Positions 29,609 to 37,932 of a stretch of DNA of 64,000 bases are shown here, one piece after another. The position numbers were made by a program, and so were the translations under genes. The notes beneath the pieces were generated by a model. It had not been told where the DNA came from and made no database searches. It saw nothing but the letters and a program-made list of their open reading frames with translations. This DNA is from CAIWHR01 sp963786625 (GTDB taxonomy: Bacteria; Pseudomonadota; Gammaproteobacteria; Burkholderiales; Casimicrobiaceae), in NCBI GenBank assembly GCA_963786625.1, contig CAWAZS010000011.1, forward strand, positions 62,001 through 126,000, in the 5' to 3' direction. Every line of letters starts with the position of its first letter. Position 1 is the stretch's first letter.

Positions 29609-30759
29609 CGAACCCGAAGGTCCCCCGCATGGTCCACGCGAAGTCCCCCGCCGCGACGAGTGCGCTCATGGTCGTACTTGCCGCATTTGCACTCGCCGGC
29701 TGCGAGTCGACGACGTCAATGTCGAAAAAGATCGACTACAAGTCGACGTCGAGCGCGCCGGCGCTCGAGCTGCCGCCGGACCTGACGACGCCGCAATACG
29801 ACGAGCGCTACAGCGTGACGACCGCGTCCGGTCTCGCCGCGCAGGGCGCCAATCGCCCGCGCGGGCCCGATTCGATCGCGCCCAACACGACGGCCGACGC
29901 GCGGATCGTCCGCGGCGGCACCGAGCGCTGGCTCGTGGTCAACACGACGCCGGAGATTGCCTGGAGCACGTCGCGCCAGTTCTGGAACGAGGTCGGCTTC
30001 GTGCTGGCGGTCGAGCAGCCGACGCTGGGCATCATGGAAACCGACTGGGCGGAGAACCGCGCCGACATGCCCAACGATTTCCTGCGCAGCACGATCGGCA
30101 AGTACCTCGACGTCTTCGGCAACACCTACAAGCGCGACAAGTTCCGCACCCGCATCGAGCGGGGGACCGAGCCGGGCACCGTCGAGGTCTACGTGTCGCA
30201 TCGCGGCGCCGAGCAGGTCCCGACGACGAAGATCGACAACGTCTCGCCGGCGGCGTTCGTCTGGGCGGTCACGCCGCCCGATCCGGGACTCGAAGCCGAG
30301 ATGCTGTCGCGATTGATGATCAAGTTCGGCACGCCCGCGCCGCAGGCGACCGCGGCGGTGCAGGCCGCGATGAGCGCGACCGGGCCGGAGCGGGCGCGTC
30401 TGGAAAAGTCGTCGGAGGGCATCACCCAGCTCATCGTCGACGACACCTTCGACCGGGCGTGGCGCCGCGTCGGCCTCGCCCTCGATCGCGTCGGTTTCAC
30501 GGTCGTCGACCGCGACCGGTCGCGGGGAACGTACTTCGTCCGGTATGCCAATCCCGAGACCGACCTCAAGAAGGACAGGGGCTTCCTGGACAAGCTCGCC
30601 TTCTGGAAGGAGGATGTCCAGAAGACCGAGCAGTACCGGATCACCGTCGCGGCCGCGGTGCCGAACAGTCTCGTGACCGTTCAGGATCCGAACGGCGCCC
30701 CCGACAAGAGCGCGAACAGCGAGAAGATCCTCTCGCTGCTGAAGGACCAGCTCAAGTAG
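29605..30759 (+). CDS. bamC: Outer membrane assembly lipoprotein BamC
   Basis: Lipoprotein of the BAM complex, which folds outer membrane beta-barrels. The 384-residue protein has a signal ending LAAFALAGC with Cys33 as the lipidated residue (Cys25 if the GTG/ATG at residue 9 is used). The unstructured segment ALELPPDLTTP that contacts BamD follows, then two helix-grip domains (VNTTPEIAWSTSRQFWNEVG and VDDTFDRAWRRVGLALDRVG). Formerly nlpB. Coupled to dapA by a four-base overlap. Confidence 0.9.
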   Translation: MTNPKVPRMVHAKSPAATSALMVVLAAFALAGCESTTSMSKKIDYKSTSSAPALELPPDLTTPQYDERYSVTTASGLAAQGANRPRGPDSIAPNTTADARIVRGGTERWLVVNTTPEIAWSTSRQFWNEVGFVLAVEQPTLGIMETDWAENRADMPNDFLRSTIGKYLDVFGNTYKRDKFRTRIERGTEPGTVEVYVSHRGAEQVPTTKIDNVSPAAFVWAVTPPDPGLEAEMLSRLMIKFGTPAPQATAAVQAAMSATGPERARLEKSSEGITQLIVDDTFDRAWRRVGLALDRVGFTVVDRDRSRGTYFVRYANPETDLKKDRGFLDKLAFWKEDVQKTEQYRITVAAAVPNSLVTVQDPNGAPDKSANSEKILSLLKDQLK

Positions 30760-30772
30760 CGGCGCGGCGCGC

Positions 30773-31537
30773 ATGCGCTTCGCATCACTGGGCAGCGGCA
30801 GCGAGGGCAACGGCCTCGTCGTCGAATGCGGTGAAACGCGCGTGCTGGTCGATTGCGGATTCGGCGTGCGTGATGCCGCCGCGCGCCTCGGGCGGCTCGG
30901 GCTCGCGCCGTCGTCGCTGGCGGCGATCCTGGTCACCCACGAACACTCCGATCATGTCGGAGGCGTCCCCGCCTTCGCCGGCAGGCACGGCATTCCCGTA
31001 TGGGCGACCTTCGGCACGCTCGCCGCGGTGTCGGCGCGCTTCGAGGGCATGACGCAGGTGTACGGCTTCGACAGCCACGAGCGGTTCGCCATCGACGCGC
31101 TGGAGATCACGCCGGTGCCCGTTCCGCACGACGCGCGCGAGCCCGTGCAGTACGTGATCGGCGACGGCGCGCGCCGGCTCGGCGTGCTGACCGACATCGG
31201 CGTCTCGACGGCCCACGTCGAGGCGAGCCTTTCCGGCTGCGACGCCCTCGTGCTCGAGTGCAACCACGACCTCGGAATGCTGGAAGCCGGAGACTACCCC
31301 TATCCGCTGAAAAGGCGGATCGCCGGGCGCCTGGGCCATCTGGACAACGACGCCGCGGCGGAGATCCTCTCGCGCATCGATACGTCGCGGCTCGCGCACA
31401 TCGTCGCCGCGCACCTTTCGCAGCAGAACAACACGCCGGAGCTCGCCCGCGCCGCGCTCGCGTCGGCGCTCGGATGTCCGTCCGACTGGATCGGCATTGC
31501 CGACCAGGCGAACGGGTTCGACTGGCGCGAGTTGTAG
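30773..31537 (+). CDS. MBL-fold metallohydrolase (YycJ/WalJ-like)
   Basis: A 254-residue metallo-beta-lactamase-fold protein. The metal motif THEHSDH is at residues 55-61. SLGSGSEGNGLVVECGETRV at the start and VLECNHDLGML in the second half fit the YycJ-like group, thought to be DNA exonucleases; the activity here is inferred. It begins 14 bases after bamC, so it is likely in the dapA-bamC operon, a common betaproteobacterial order. Confidence 0.83.
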   Translation: MRFASLGSGSEGNGLVVECGETRVLVDCGFGVRDAAARLGRLGLAPSSLAAILVTHEHSDHVGGVPAFAGRHGIPVWATFGTLAAVSARFEGMTQVYGFDSHERFAIDALEITPVPVPHDAREPVQYVIGDGARRLGVLTDIGVSTAHVEASLSGCDALVLECNHDLGMLEAGDYPYPLKRRIAGRLGHLDNDAAAEILSRIDTSRLAHIVAAHLSQQNNTPELARAALASALGCPSDWIGIADQANGFDWREL

Positions 31538-31598
31538 CACTGGGACGGCCTCCGTCGTTGCGAGGACGGTGGCGTCATTCACGACCGGGGAGATCGGG

Positions 31599-32321
31599 AT
31601 GGAGAAGCGGCAGGAGCTCTACAAGGGGAAGGCGAAGACCGTCTATGCGACCGACGATCCGAACTACCTCGTCATGCATTACCGCGACGACGTCTCGGCG
31701 TTCGACGGCGTGAAGCTGGCCAAGCTTCCGCAGAAGGGCGAGACCAACAACAAGATCAACGCCTACGTGATGGGCAAGCTCGCCGGCGCGGGCGTGCGGA
31801 CGCATTTCGTGCGCGTGCTCAACGAGCGCGAGTCGCTGGTGAAGGCAATGAAGATGATTCCGGTCGAGTGCGTCGTGCGCAACGTGTGCGCGGGCTCGAT
31901 GGCCAAGCGCTACGGCATCGCCGAGGGCACGAAGCTCGCCGAGCCGATCTTCGAGTTCTTCCTGAAGAGCGATGCGCTGCACGATCCGCTCTGCAACGAG
32001 GACCACATCCGCGTCCTGGGCTGGGCCACGCCCGACGAGATCGCCCAGATGAAGGCGCTGACGCACGACGTGAACGCGGTGCTGCGGCCGATGTTCGCCA
32101 ACGCCGGCATCGATCTCGTCGATTACAAGCTCGAATTCGGGCACCCGCGCGACGACCCCGGCGGCGCGCTCGTGCTCGGAGATGAATTCACGCCGGACGG
32201 TTGCCGCCTGTGGGACGCCAAGACGGGCGAGAAGCTCGACAAGGACCGGTTCCGCCGCGATCTCGGCAGCGTGATCGAGCACTACCGCGAGGTTGCGCAG
32301 CGCATCGGCGCGCCGCTGTAG
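31599..32321 (+). CDS. purC: SAICAR synthetase
   Basis: Joins aspartate to CAIR using ATP in purine synthesis. The 240-residue protein has KRQELYKGKAKTVYATDDPN at the N-terminus, KGETNNKINAYVMGKLAGAG, and VECVVRNVCAGSMAKRYGI, the family signature region, with EFFLKSDALHDPLCNEDHI for substrate binding. A longer open frame exists upstream, but the ATG at 31599 follows GGGGAGA and fits the E. coli length of 237. A strong terminator follows. Confidence 0.96.
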   Translation: MEKRQELYKGKAKTVYATDDPNYLVMHYRDDVSAFDGVKLAKLPQKGETNNKINAYVMGKLAGAGVRTHFVRVLNERESLVKAMKMIPVECVVRNVCAGSMAKRYGIAEGTKLAEPIFEFFLKSDALHDPLCNEDHIRVLGWATPDEIAQMKALTHDVNAVLRPMFANAGIDLVDYKLEFGHPRDDPGGALVLGDEFTPDGCRLWDAKTGEKLDKDRFRRDLGSVIEHYREVAQRIGAPL

Positions 32322-32339
32322 CGGGCGACGCGCAAAAGA

Positions 32340-32365
32340 AAGGCCGACCCGAAGGTCGGCCTTTT
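32340..32365. terminator. Bidirectional terminator between purC and lipoprotein gene
   Basis: Arms AAGGCCGACC (32340-32349) and GGTCGGCCTT (32354-32363) around a CGAA loop, with T on the right and A-rich sequence on the left. It can end transcription from both convergent genes. Confidence 0.9.
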
Positions 32366-32386
32366 CGCATCGGAAGTGGCGCCGGG

Positions 32387-32644
32387 TTACTTCTTCGGCG
32401 CGTCCTTCATCGGCGCAGCGGCCGGAGCGGCAGCAGGCGCGGCCGCCGGCGCAGCGGCCGGAGCAGCAGCGGCGTCCTTGGCCGGCTCGGCCGGCTTCGG
32501 TGCTTCAGCGGTCGGCGCCGGGGCGGGAGCGGGAGCAGGTGCCGCGGCCGGGGCCGGCGCGGGTGCCGGAGCCGCCGGCTGTTGTTGACCACAGGCGGTC
32601 AACGCAAGCGCTGCGACGGCAATGAGAATCAGCGATTTGTTCAT
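32387..32644 (-). CDS. Small Ala/Pro-rich lipoprotein
   Basis: An 85-residue lipoprotein of unknown function. The signal MNKSLILIAVAALALTAC has a lipobox (LTAC). The rest is low-complexity: alternating Ala-Pro at residues 24-45, then Ala-rich blocks with AAAP repeats and a few Lys/Glu. It may act as a spacer in the periplasm. The ATG at 32644 has GGAA upstream; a longer frame from 32710 would bury the signal. The DNA repeats make the length prone to slippage or assembly error. Confidence 0.65.
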   Translation of the reverse strand: MNKSLILIAVAALALTACGQQQPAAPAPAPAPAAAPAPAPAPAPTAEAPKPAEPAKDAAAAPAAAPAAAPAAAPAAAPMKDAPKK

Positions 32645-32844
32645 GGTTCGGTTCCTTGGATTAGGGTCGAGAGATTGTTGCCAATTCGGTTGCCGCGGTG
32701 CAGCAGACATCAGCGAAAGAGATCATCGCGCCGCCATCTCCATGGCGGGGCAACCCGTGGCGAAGATTAGCACATTTCCCCATGTAATTCAAGGGGATTG
32801 TGCGCCGCATCATAAACCGGGGGCGCGCGGGCGTCCGCCGGGGC

Positions 32845-33375
32845 TCAAAGGCCCAGAACGGTTGCGCTGAGGCCCGGCTCGCCGGACGCCCAGATCTCCT
32901 CGAAGCGCTCGACGAAGGGTCGCACCAGGAGCGGCTGCTCGATGGCGAGCTCGGCGTTGGACTGCTCGACGTGGAACCGGTGCAGGAGGTGCCGGTCGTC
33001 GACGATCGTCATCGGATCCATCACGGCGCGCGCGTCGGCTCCGGTCCGATAGATCGTGATCGCGTGCCCGTAGTGTCGCAGCAGCTGGGTCAGGCGCGGG
33101 CAGGAACCCTCGATCCACCGCGTGTCGTGCACGATGATCTGCAGCGTCGCGTCGCGTCGCGCACGCAGGAACGCGGCGATCTTTGCCGAGCGCTCCACGC
33201 CGTTCCATCCGCCGCCCGACAAGTCGACGTCGAAGACGCGGATCCTGTGCCTGGCGAGCCCGACCATCTCGTCGAGCGCCGCGATCTGGGCCGAGATCGT
33301 TCGCAGCGTCTCGCGCCGCGGCGCGGGTGCGCCCGAAGCGCCGGCCGCATCGGGGTCAGGGGTGGAGGTAGCCAT
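32845..33375 (-). CDS. Conserved hypothetical (DUF7931-like) overlapping roxA
   Basis: A 176-residue protein I recognise only as a betaproteobacterial conserved hypothetical. After a Pro/Ala-rich start, IRVFDVDLSGGGWNGVERSA, LQIIVHDTRWIEGSCPRLTQ, IVDDRHLLHRFHVEQS and FEEIW are seen. The strand order and the late VDDRHLLHR recall a degenerate phospholipase-D-like fold, but no complete HKD motif is present. Its first 20 bases overlap the end of roxA, so it is cotranscribed and probably coupled. The 200-base gap after it (32645-32844) shows nothing clear beyond the lipoprotein leader. Confidence 0.55.
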   Translation of the reverse strand: MATSTPDPDAAGASGAPAPRRETLRTISAQIAALDEMVGLARHRIRVFDVDLSGGGWNGVERSAKIAAFLRARRDATLQIIVHDTRWIEGSCPRLTQLLRHYGHAITIYRTGADARAVMDPMTIVDDRHLLHRFHVEQSNAELAIEQPLLVRPFVERFEEIWASGEPGLSATVLGL

Positions 33376-34525
33376 TGCGATACCAGTCGTATAAGAGGGC
33401 GTTGGCGGCGGAGGGCACGGCAGCGACCGCGTCGGGGCTCACGCTGCGGGCATTGGCGAGCCGCCGCAGCGTGTCGGCGCCGGCGGCGGGCCAGGCGAGC
33501 GCTGCTCCATTGATGTAGAGATGCCGATCATCGTAGAGCAGCTGCGTCCGCAGGTCCAATCGGATGCCCCGCTTCGCCGCGCGCGCGCGAAACGCCGCGA
33601 GCGGCATCGGCGCGCGCGGCGGCTCGAAGAAGACGTCGGGCTTGGGCTCCGACAGCCAGCATCCCAGGAAGCGGGCGATCGTCGCCCGATCCCAATGGAC
33701 GCCCTTCAGCATGCGTTCGCAGCGCAGTCGCATCGCGCCGTCGATTGCCGCGGGCGCGCGCACCGGCGCAAGCTCGGGGTCGGCGTAGCGCCCCGGCAGA
33801 TCGAGCTCGTCGCGCAGGAAATCCAGGAATGCAACGGCGAGCTCGTTTGCGCCGGGCGCGCGAAACCCGATCGAGTACGTCGTGCACGCGTCGACGGCGA
33901 CCCCGTCGTGCGCATAGTGCGGCGGCAGGTACAGCATGTCGCCCGGAGCGAGGACGCTCGCCGCCATGGGCTCGGGCTTGAATCGGCGCAGGATCTTCAC
34001 GGGCAGCCCGGGCCTCACGGTGAGGTCATCCTGGCGGCCGTAGCGCCACCGGCGGCGACCGAACCCCTGCAGCAGGAAGACGTCGTACGAGTCGAAGTGC
34101 GGACCGACGCCGCCCCCGGGGGCGGCGTAGCTCACCATCAGATCGTCCAGACGCGCGTAGGGCAGGAAGGCGAAGCGTCGCAGGAGCGCGTCGCCGGCCC
34201 GATGGGCCCGGTTGACCCCCTGCACGAGCAGCGTCCAGTTGCGCGGGGGAAGCGCGCGGAAGTCGGCGGGACGGAACGGACCGTGCGCAAGCGACCAGCG
34301 TGCGCCTTCGCGCAACACGAGGCGCGATTCGACGTCGTCGCGTCCGGCCAGCGCAAAGAGCTCGCGTGCGGTGAACAGGCCCGCAAAGCCGCGAATCGCG
34401 TCGCGGACCAGCAGCGGTCTCTTCTGCCAGTGGCGTCGCAGGAAAGCGGCCGCCGAAAGCACGCCCAGCGGCGCGCGCGCGGCATCGCCCGCGATGGAGC
34501 GGGCTCGCACATTCGGGGCAGCCAT
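33356..34525 (-). CDS. roxA: Ribosomal protein L16 arginine hydroxylase (RoxA/YcfD), JmjC-cupin
   Basis: Fe(II)/2-oxoglutarate oxygenase of 389 residues. E. coli YcfD hydroxylates an arginine of L16. FLRRHWQKRPLLVRDAI and FTARELFALAGRDDVESRLV begin the protein. The metal motif H-x-D is in VGPHFDSYDVFLLQGFGRRR, and the distal histidine is likely in LYLPPHYAHDGVA. The C-terminal winged-helix part is present (LRTQLLYDDRHLYING). The length matches. It is divergent from slyD. Confidence 0.87.
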   Translation of the reverse strand: MAAPNVRARSIAGDAARAPLGVLSAAAFLRRHWQKRPLLVRDAIRGFAGLFTARELFALAGRDDVESRLVLREGARWSLAHGPFRPADFRALPPRNWTLLVQGVNRAHRAGDALLRRFAFLPYARLDDLMVSYAAPGGGVGPHFDSYDVFLLQGFGRRRWRYGRQDDLTVRPGLPVKILRRFKPEPMAASVLAPGDMLYLPPHYAHDGVAVDACTTYSIGFRAPGANELAVAFLDFLRDELDLPGRYADPELAPVRAPAAIDGAMRLRCERMLKGVHWDRATIARFLGCWLSEPKPDVFFEPPRAPMPLAAFRARAAKRGIRLDLRTQLLYDDRHLYINGAALAWPAAGADTLRRLANARSVSPDAVAAVPSAANALLYDWYRNGYLHP

Positions 34526-34562
34526 CGCCCGATTATAGCCAGGCGCATGCGGCCGGCTGGGC

Positions 34563-34568
34563 TACAAT
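34563..34568 (+). promoter_or_regulatory. Likely -10 box of slyD
   Basis: TACAAT lies 87 bases before the slyD ATG and 37 bases outside the divergent roxA start. The -35 is weak. Confidence 0.45.
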
Positions 34569-34654
34569 GACCGCAGCCGGCGGCGGAGCGCGCGTTGCGC
34601 CAGTCGGAAGCGCGTGCCCGGGTTGCCGGACCTCTCCCTCGCCACGGATCGCCG

Positions 34655-35146
34655 ATGAACATCCTCGCCAATACTGTCGTCACGCTCACCTTCGAGCTCT
34701 TCGATGCGGACGGGGTGCTGCTCGAAGCCACGGACAAGCCCATCACGTACCTGCACGGCGGGCACTCCGGGATGCTGCCCAGGCTCGAAGACGCGCTCAC
34801 CATGAAGAAGGCCGGTGACGCCGTGTCCGTCGACGTGGAGCCGGCCGATGCTTTCGGCGACTACGACCCCGAGCTCGTGAAGCTCGAGCCGCTCGACCGG
34901 CTGCCGCCCGATATCGAAGTCGGCATGCAGTTCGAGGCGTACACGAACCCTGCCGACGAGCAGGGAAGCGGGATCGTCTTCACCGTCACCGACATCGCCG
35001 ATGGCAAGGTCGTGCTCGACGGCAACCATCCCTGGGCCGGCAAGCGCTTGCGCTTCGACTGCCAGATCCTCAATGTGCGTGCAGCCACCGCCGAGGAGGT
35101 CGAGCACGGGCATGCGCACGGCGAGGGCGGTCACCACCATCACTGA
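34655..35146 (+). CDS. slyD: FKBP-type peptidyl-prolyl isomerase SlyD
   Basis: Cytoplasmic prolyl isomerase and metallochaperone of 163 residues. VVTLTFELFDADG, the FKBP strand YLHGGHSGMLPRLEDALTMK, and the IF insertion domain (DAFGDYDPELVKLEPLDRLP) match SlyD. The C-terminus is short and His-rich (HGHAHGEGGHHHH), suited to nickel or zinc. The start at 34655 removes a non-conserved extension and gives the normal MNILANTVV start. Confidence 0.92.
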   Translation: MNILANTVVTLTFELFDADGVLLEATDKPITYLHGGHSGMLPRLEDALTMKKAGDAVSVDVEPADAFGDYDPELVKLEPLDRLPPDIEVGMQFEAYTNPADEQGSGIVFTVTDIADGKVVLDGNHPWAGKRLRFDCQILNVRAATAEEVEHGHAHGEGGHHHH

Positions 35147-35233
35147 ACGCCGCGTCTGCCGCCCTGCGCGGCGTTGCGGCGCGGCCTTGCCCCGACGGGC
35201 CGTCGGCGCGGCCATGGCGCTTCCCGCACGGCG

Positions 35234-37840
35234 TCAGCGCTGGAGCAGATTCCTCAGTTCGTACAGCGCGGCCAGCGCCTCGCGCGGAGTCATCGCGTCG
35301 GGATCGAGCGACGCGAGCTTCGCGGCGAGGGCGTCGGCGCCGGTGTCGCGTTGTGCCGCCTCTTCCACGAGTCCCGACGGAGCGCCGTTCGGCGCGAAGA
35401 GGTCGGGCTGCGCCGCGTCGGCCGCGTTGAACTTGTCGATCCGCGCCAGATAGTCCCTGGCACGCCGGACGACCGGCGACGGCACGCCCGCGAGCTTCGC
35501 CACCTGCAGACCGTAGCTGCGGTTTGCCGGACCGTCCTCCGCGCTGTGCAGGAAAACGATGCCCTCCGCGTGCTCGACGGCGTCGAAATGGAGATTGGCG
35601 CAGCCCTCGACCTCGGCGGGAAGCGCGGTCAGCTCGAAGTAATGGGTGGCGAACAGCGCGAGGCTGCCGTTCTTCTCGGCGAGCTCGCGGGCGATGGCCC
35701 AGGCCAGCGCGAGGCCGTCGAACGTCGACGTTCCGCGGCCGATCTCGTCGATCAGCACCAGGCTCTGCGGCGTCGCGCGATGCAGGATCGCGGCCGCTTC
35801 GGTCATCTCGACCATGAACGTCGAGCGCCCGCCCGCCAGGTCGTCCGCGGCGCCGATGCGCGTGTGGATGGCATCGAGCGCACCGATCAGCGCCGAGCGC
35901 GCCGGGACGAACGAGCCGCAGTACGCGAGCAGGGCGATGACCGCCGTCTGTCGCATGTACGTGGACTTGCCGCCCATGTTCGGTCCGGTGACGATGAGGA
36001 GCCGGCGCCCCGGGCCGAGATCGAGATCGTTCGGGATGAAGGCATCGACCTGCCGCTCGACGACGGGGTGGCGCCCGCCGCGGATCGTCAGGCCGGGCGC
36101 CGGCGCGAACGCCGGACGCGCGAAGTCGAGCGCCGCGGCGCGTTCGGCCAGGGCGGCGAGCACGTCGAGCGACGCCAGCGCCATGCCCGCCTTCTGCAGC
36201 ACCGGGATCGCGGGGGCGAGATCGGCGAGCAGCTGCTCGTAGAGCAACTTCTCGCGGGCGAGCGCGCGGTCCTGCGCCGAGAGCGCGCGGTCCTCGAAGG
36301 CCTTGAGCTCGGGCGTGATGTAGCGCTCCGCATTCTTCAGCGTCTGCCGGCGCCGATAGTCGTCGGGAATCTTCTCGACGTGGGCATGCGTGACTTCGAT
36401 GTAGAAGCCGTGAACCCGGTTGTACTCGACCTTGAGGCTGGCAATCCCGGTGCGCGCGCGCTCGCGCGCCTCCAGCGCGACCAGGAACTCGCCGCAGTGA
36501 TCGTCGATCGCGCGCAGCTCGTCCAGCGCCGCGTCGAAGCCACCGGCGATGACGCCTCCGTCGCGAACCTGCGCCGCCGGCTCGGTGGCGATCGCGCGCG
36601 CGAGCAGCACCGCCCACTGTGAATCGATGGCGAGGTCCGCGGCGAGCGATGCCACCAGCGGCGCCTCGCTCTGCGCCGCCGACGCCGCGATCGCCGGCAG
36701 CCGGGCCAGGGTGTCGCGCAGGCCGGCGAGCTCCCGCGGGCGCGCCGAGGCCAGCGCGATGCGCGCGGCGATCCGTTCGACGTCGGCGGTGCGCCCGAGC
36801 TCTTGAGCGAGGAATTGACGCGCCGCCCGGTCGTCGACCCAGCCGGCGATCGCGACGTGGCGCGCCGCCGCGGCGTCCTGCGTGCGGAGCGGATGCGTGA
36901 GCCAATGGCGCAGCAGCCGGCTTCCGGCGGCGGTGGCGCAGGTGTCGAGCAGCGACAGCAGCGTCGGCGCGGGCTCGCCGCGCAGCGTTTCGGTGATCTC
37001 GAGGTTGCGGCGCGTCGCGGCGTCGAGGGCGAGGTATTCGCCTGCGGTCTCGACCGAGAGCGTGCGCACGTGCGCGAGATCCGATTGCTGGGTGGCGGCG
37101 GCATAACCCAGCAACGCGCCGGCGGCGCCGACGGCGAGGTCGCGGTCCTCGACGCCGAAGGCGGCGAGGTCGCGCGTGCCGAAGTGCCGGGCGAGCGCGC
37201 GAACGGCCGCCGTGGCATCGAACTGCCACGCGGGCAGCGCACGCCTCGGCACGCCGCGATCGGGCACCGAGAGTGGCGCATTGTCGGGCACGAGCAGCTC
37301 GGCGGCGTCCAGTCGCTCCAGCGCCGACGCCGTCTCGGTCGACGGCACCTCGGCCAGCGTGAACTGTCCCGACGCGAGATTCAGCCACGCGATGCCGGTC
37401 CGATACCTGGCCGGGTTCAGCGCGACGAGCAGGCTGTCGCGCTTCGCGTCGAGCAGCCCCGGGTCGGTCACCGTTCCCGGCGTGACGACGCGCACGACCT
37501 TGCGCTCGACGGGGCCCTTGCTCGTCGCGGGGTCGCCGATCTGCTCGCAGATCGCGACCGATTCGCCGAGCTTCATCAGCTTCGCGAGGTAGCCGTCGAC
37601 CGCGTGGAACGGCACGCCGGCCATCGGGATCGGCGCGCCCGCCGATTGTCCGCGCGCGGTCAGCGTGATGTCGAGCAGCCGCGCCGCGCGCTGCGCATCG
37701 TCGTAGAACAGCTCGTAGAAGTCGCCCATCCGATAGAACAGCAGCTTGTCCGGATGCTCCGCCTTGGCGCGGAGGTACTGCTGCATCATCGGCGTGTGTG
37801 CGGTGAGCGGCGCGGCGGCGGTGCTGGCGGAGGTCGGCAC
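35234..37840 (-). CDS. mutS: DNA mismatch repair protein MutS
   Basis: Recognises mismatches and starts repair. The 868-residue protein has the mismatch-reading Phe-x-Glu in GDFYELFYDD, the connector PATSKGPVERKVVRVVTPG, the clamp and lever domains, then Walker A GPNMGGKSTYMRQTAVIALL, ASP-box region RIGAADDLAGGRSTFMVEMT, and Walker B VLIDEIGRGTSTFDGLALAW. The GTG at 37840 gives the usual dozen residues before HTPMMQQYL. The frame stays open further upstream, but no conserved sequence is there. A TATAAT lies seven bases before the GTG. Confidence 0.96.
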   Translation of the reverse strand: MPTSASTAAAPLTAHTPMMQQYLRAKAEHPDKLLFYRMGDFYELFYDDAQRAARLLDITLTARGQSAGAPIPMAGVPFHAVDGYLAKLMKLGESVAICEQIGDPATSKGPVERKVVRVVTPGTVTDPGLLDAKRDSLLVALNPARYRTGIAWLNLASGQFTLAEVPSTETASALERLDAAELLVPDNAPLSVPDRGVPRRALPAWQFDATAAVRALARHFGTRDLAAFGVEDRDLAVGAAGALLGYAAATQQSDLAHVRTLSVETAGEYLALDAATRRNLEITETLRGEPAPTLLSLLDTCATAAGSRLLRHWLTHPLRTQDAAAARHVAIAGWVDDRAARQFLAQELGRTADVERIAARIALASARPRELAGLRDTLARLPAIAASAAQSEAPLVASLAADLAIDSQWAVLLARAIATEPAAQVRDGGVIAGGFDAALDELRAIDDHCGEFLVALEARERARTGIASLKVEYNRVHGFYIEVTHAHVEKIPDDYRRRQTLKNAERYITPELKAFEDRALSAQDRALAREKLLYEQLLADLAPAIPVLQKAGMALASLDVLAALAERAAALDFARPAFAPAPGLTIRGGRHPVVERQVDAFIPNDLDLGPGRRLLIVTGPNMGGKSTYMRQTAVIALLAYCGSFVPARSALIGALDAIHTRIGAADDLAGGRSTFMVEMTEAAAILHRATPQSLVLIDEIGRGTSTFDGLALAWAIARELAEKNGSLALFATHYFELTALPAEVEGCANLHFDAVEHAEGIVFLHSAEDGPANRSYGLQVAKLAGVPSPVVRRARDYLARIDKFNAADAAQPDLFAPNGAPSGLVEEAAQRDTGADALAAKLASLDPDAMTPREALAALYELRNLLQR

Positions 37841-37846
37841 CCGACG

Positions 37847-37852
37847 ATTATA
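37847..37852 (-). promoter_or_regulatory. -10 box of mutS, possible leaderless message
   Basis: A perfect TATAAT on the minus strand ends seven bases before the mutS GTG, so transcription would begin at or next to the start codon. No ribosome-binding site fits in between. The -35 is weak. Confidence 0.5.
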
Positions 37853-37932
37853 GAGGGTCGGTTCGCCTGGCCGTCGATGGCGCGCGTGGCGCCGCTGCGG
37901 CACAATGCACGGCACTCCGACACGTGAAGCCG

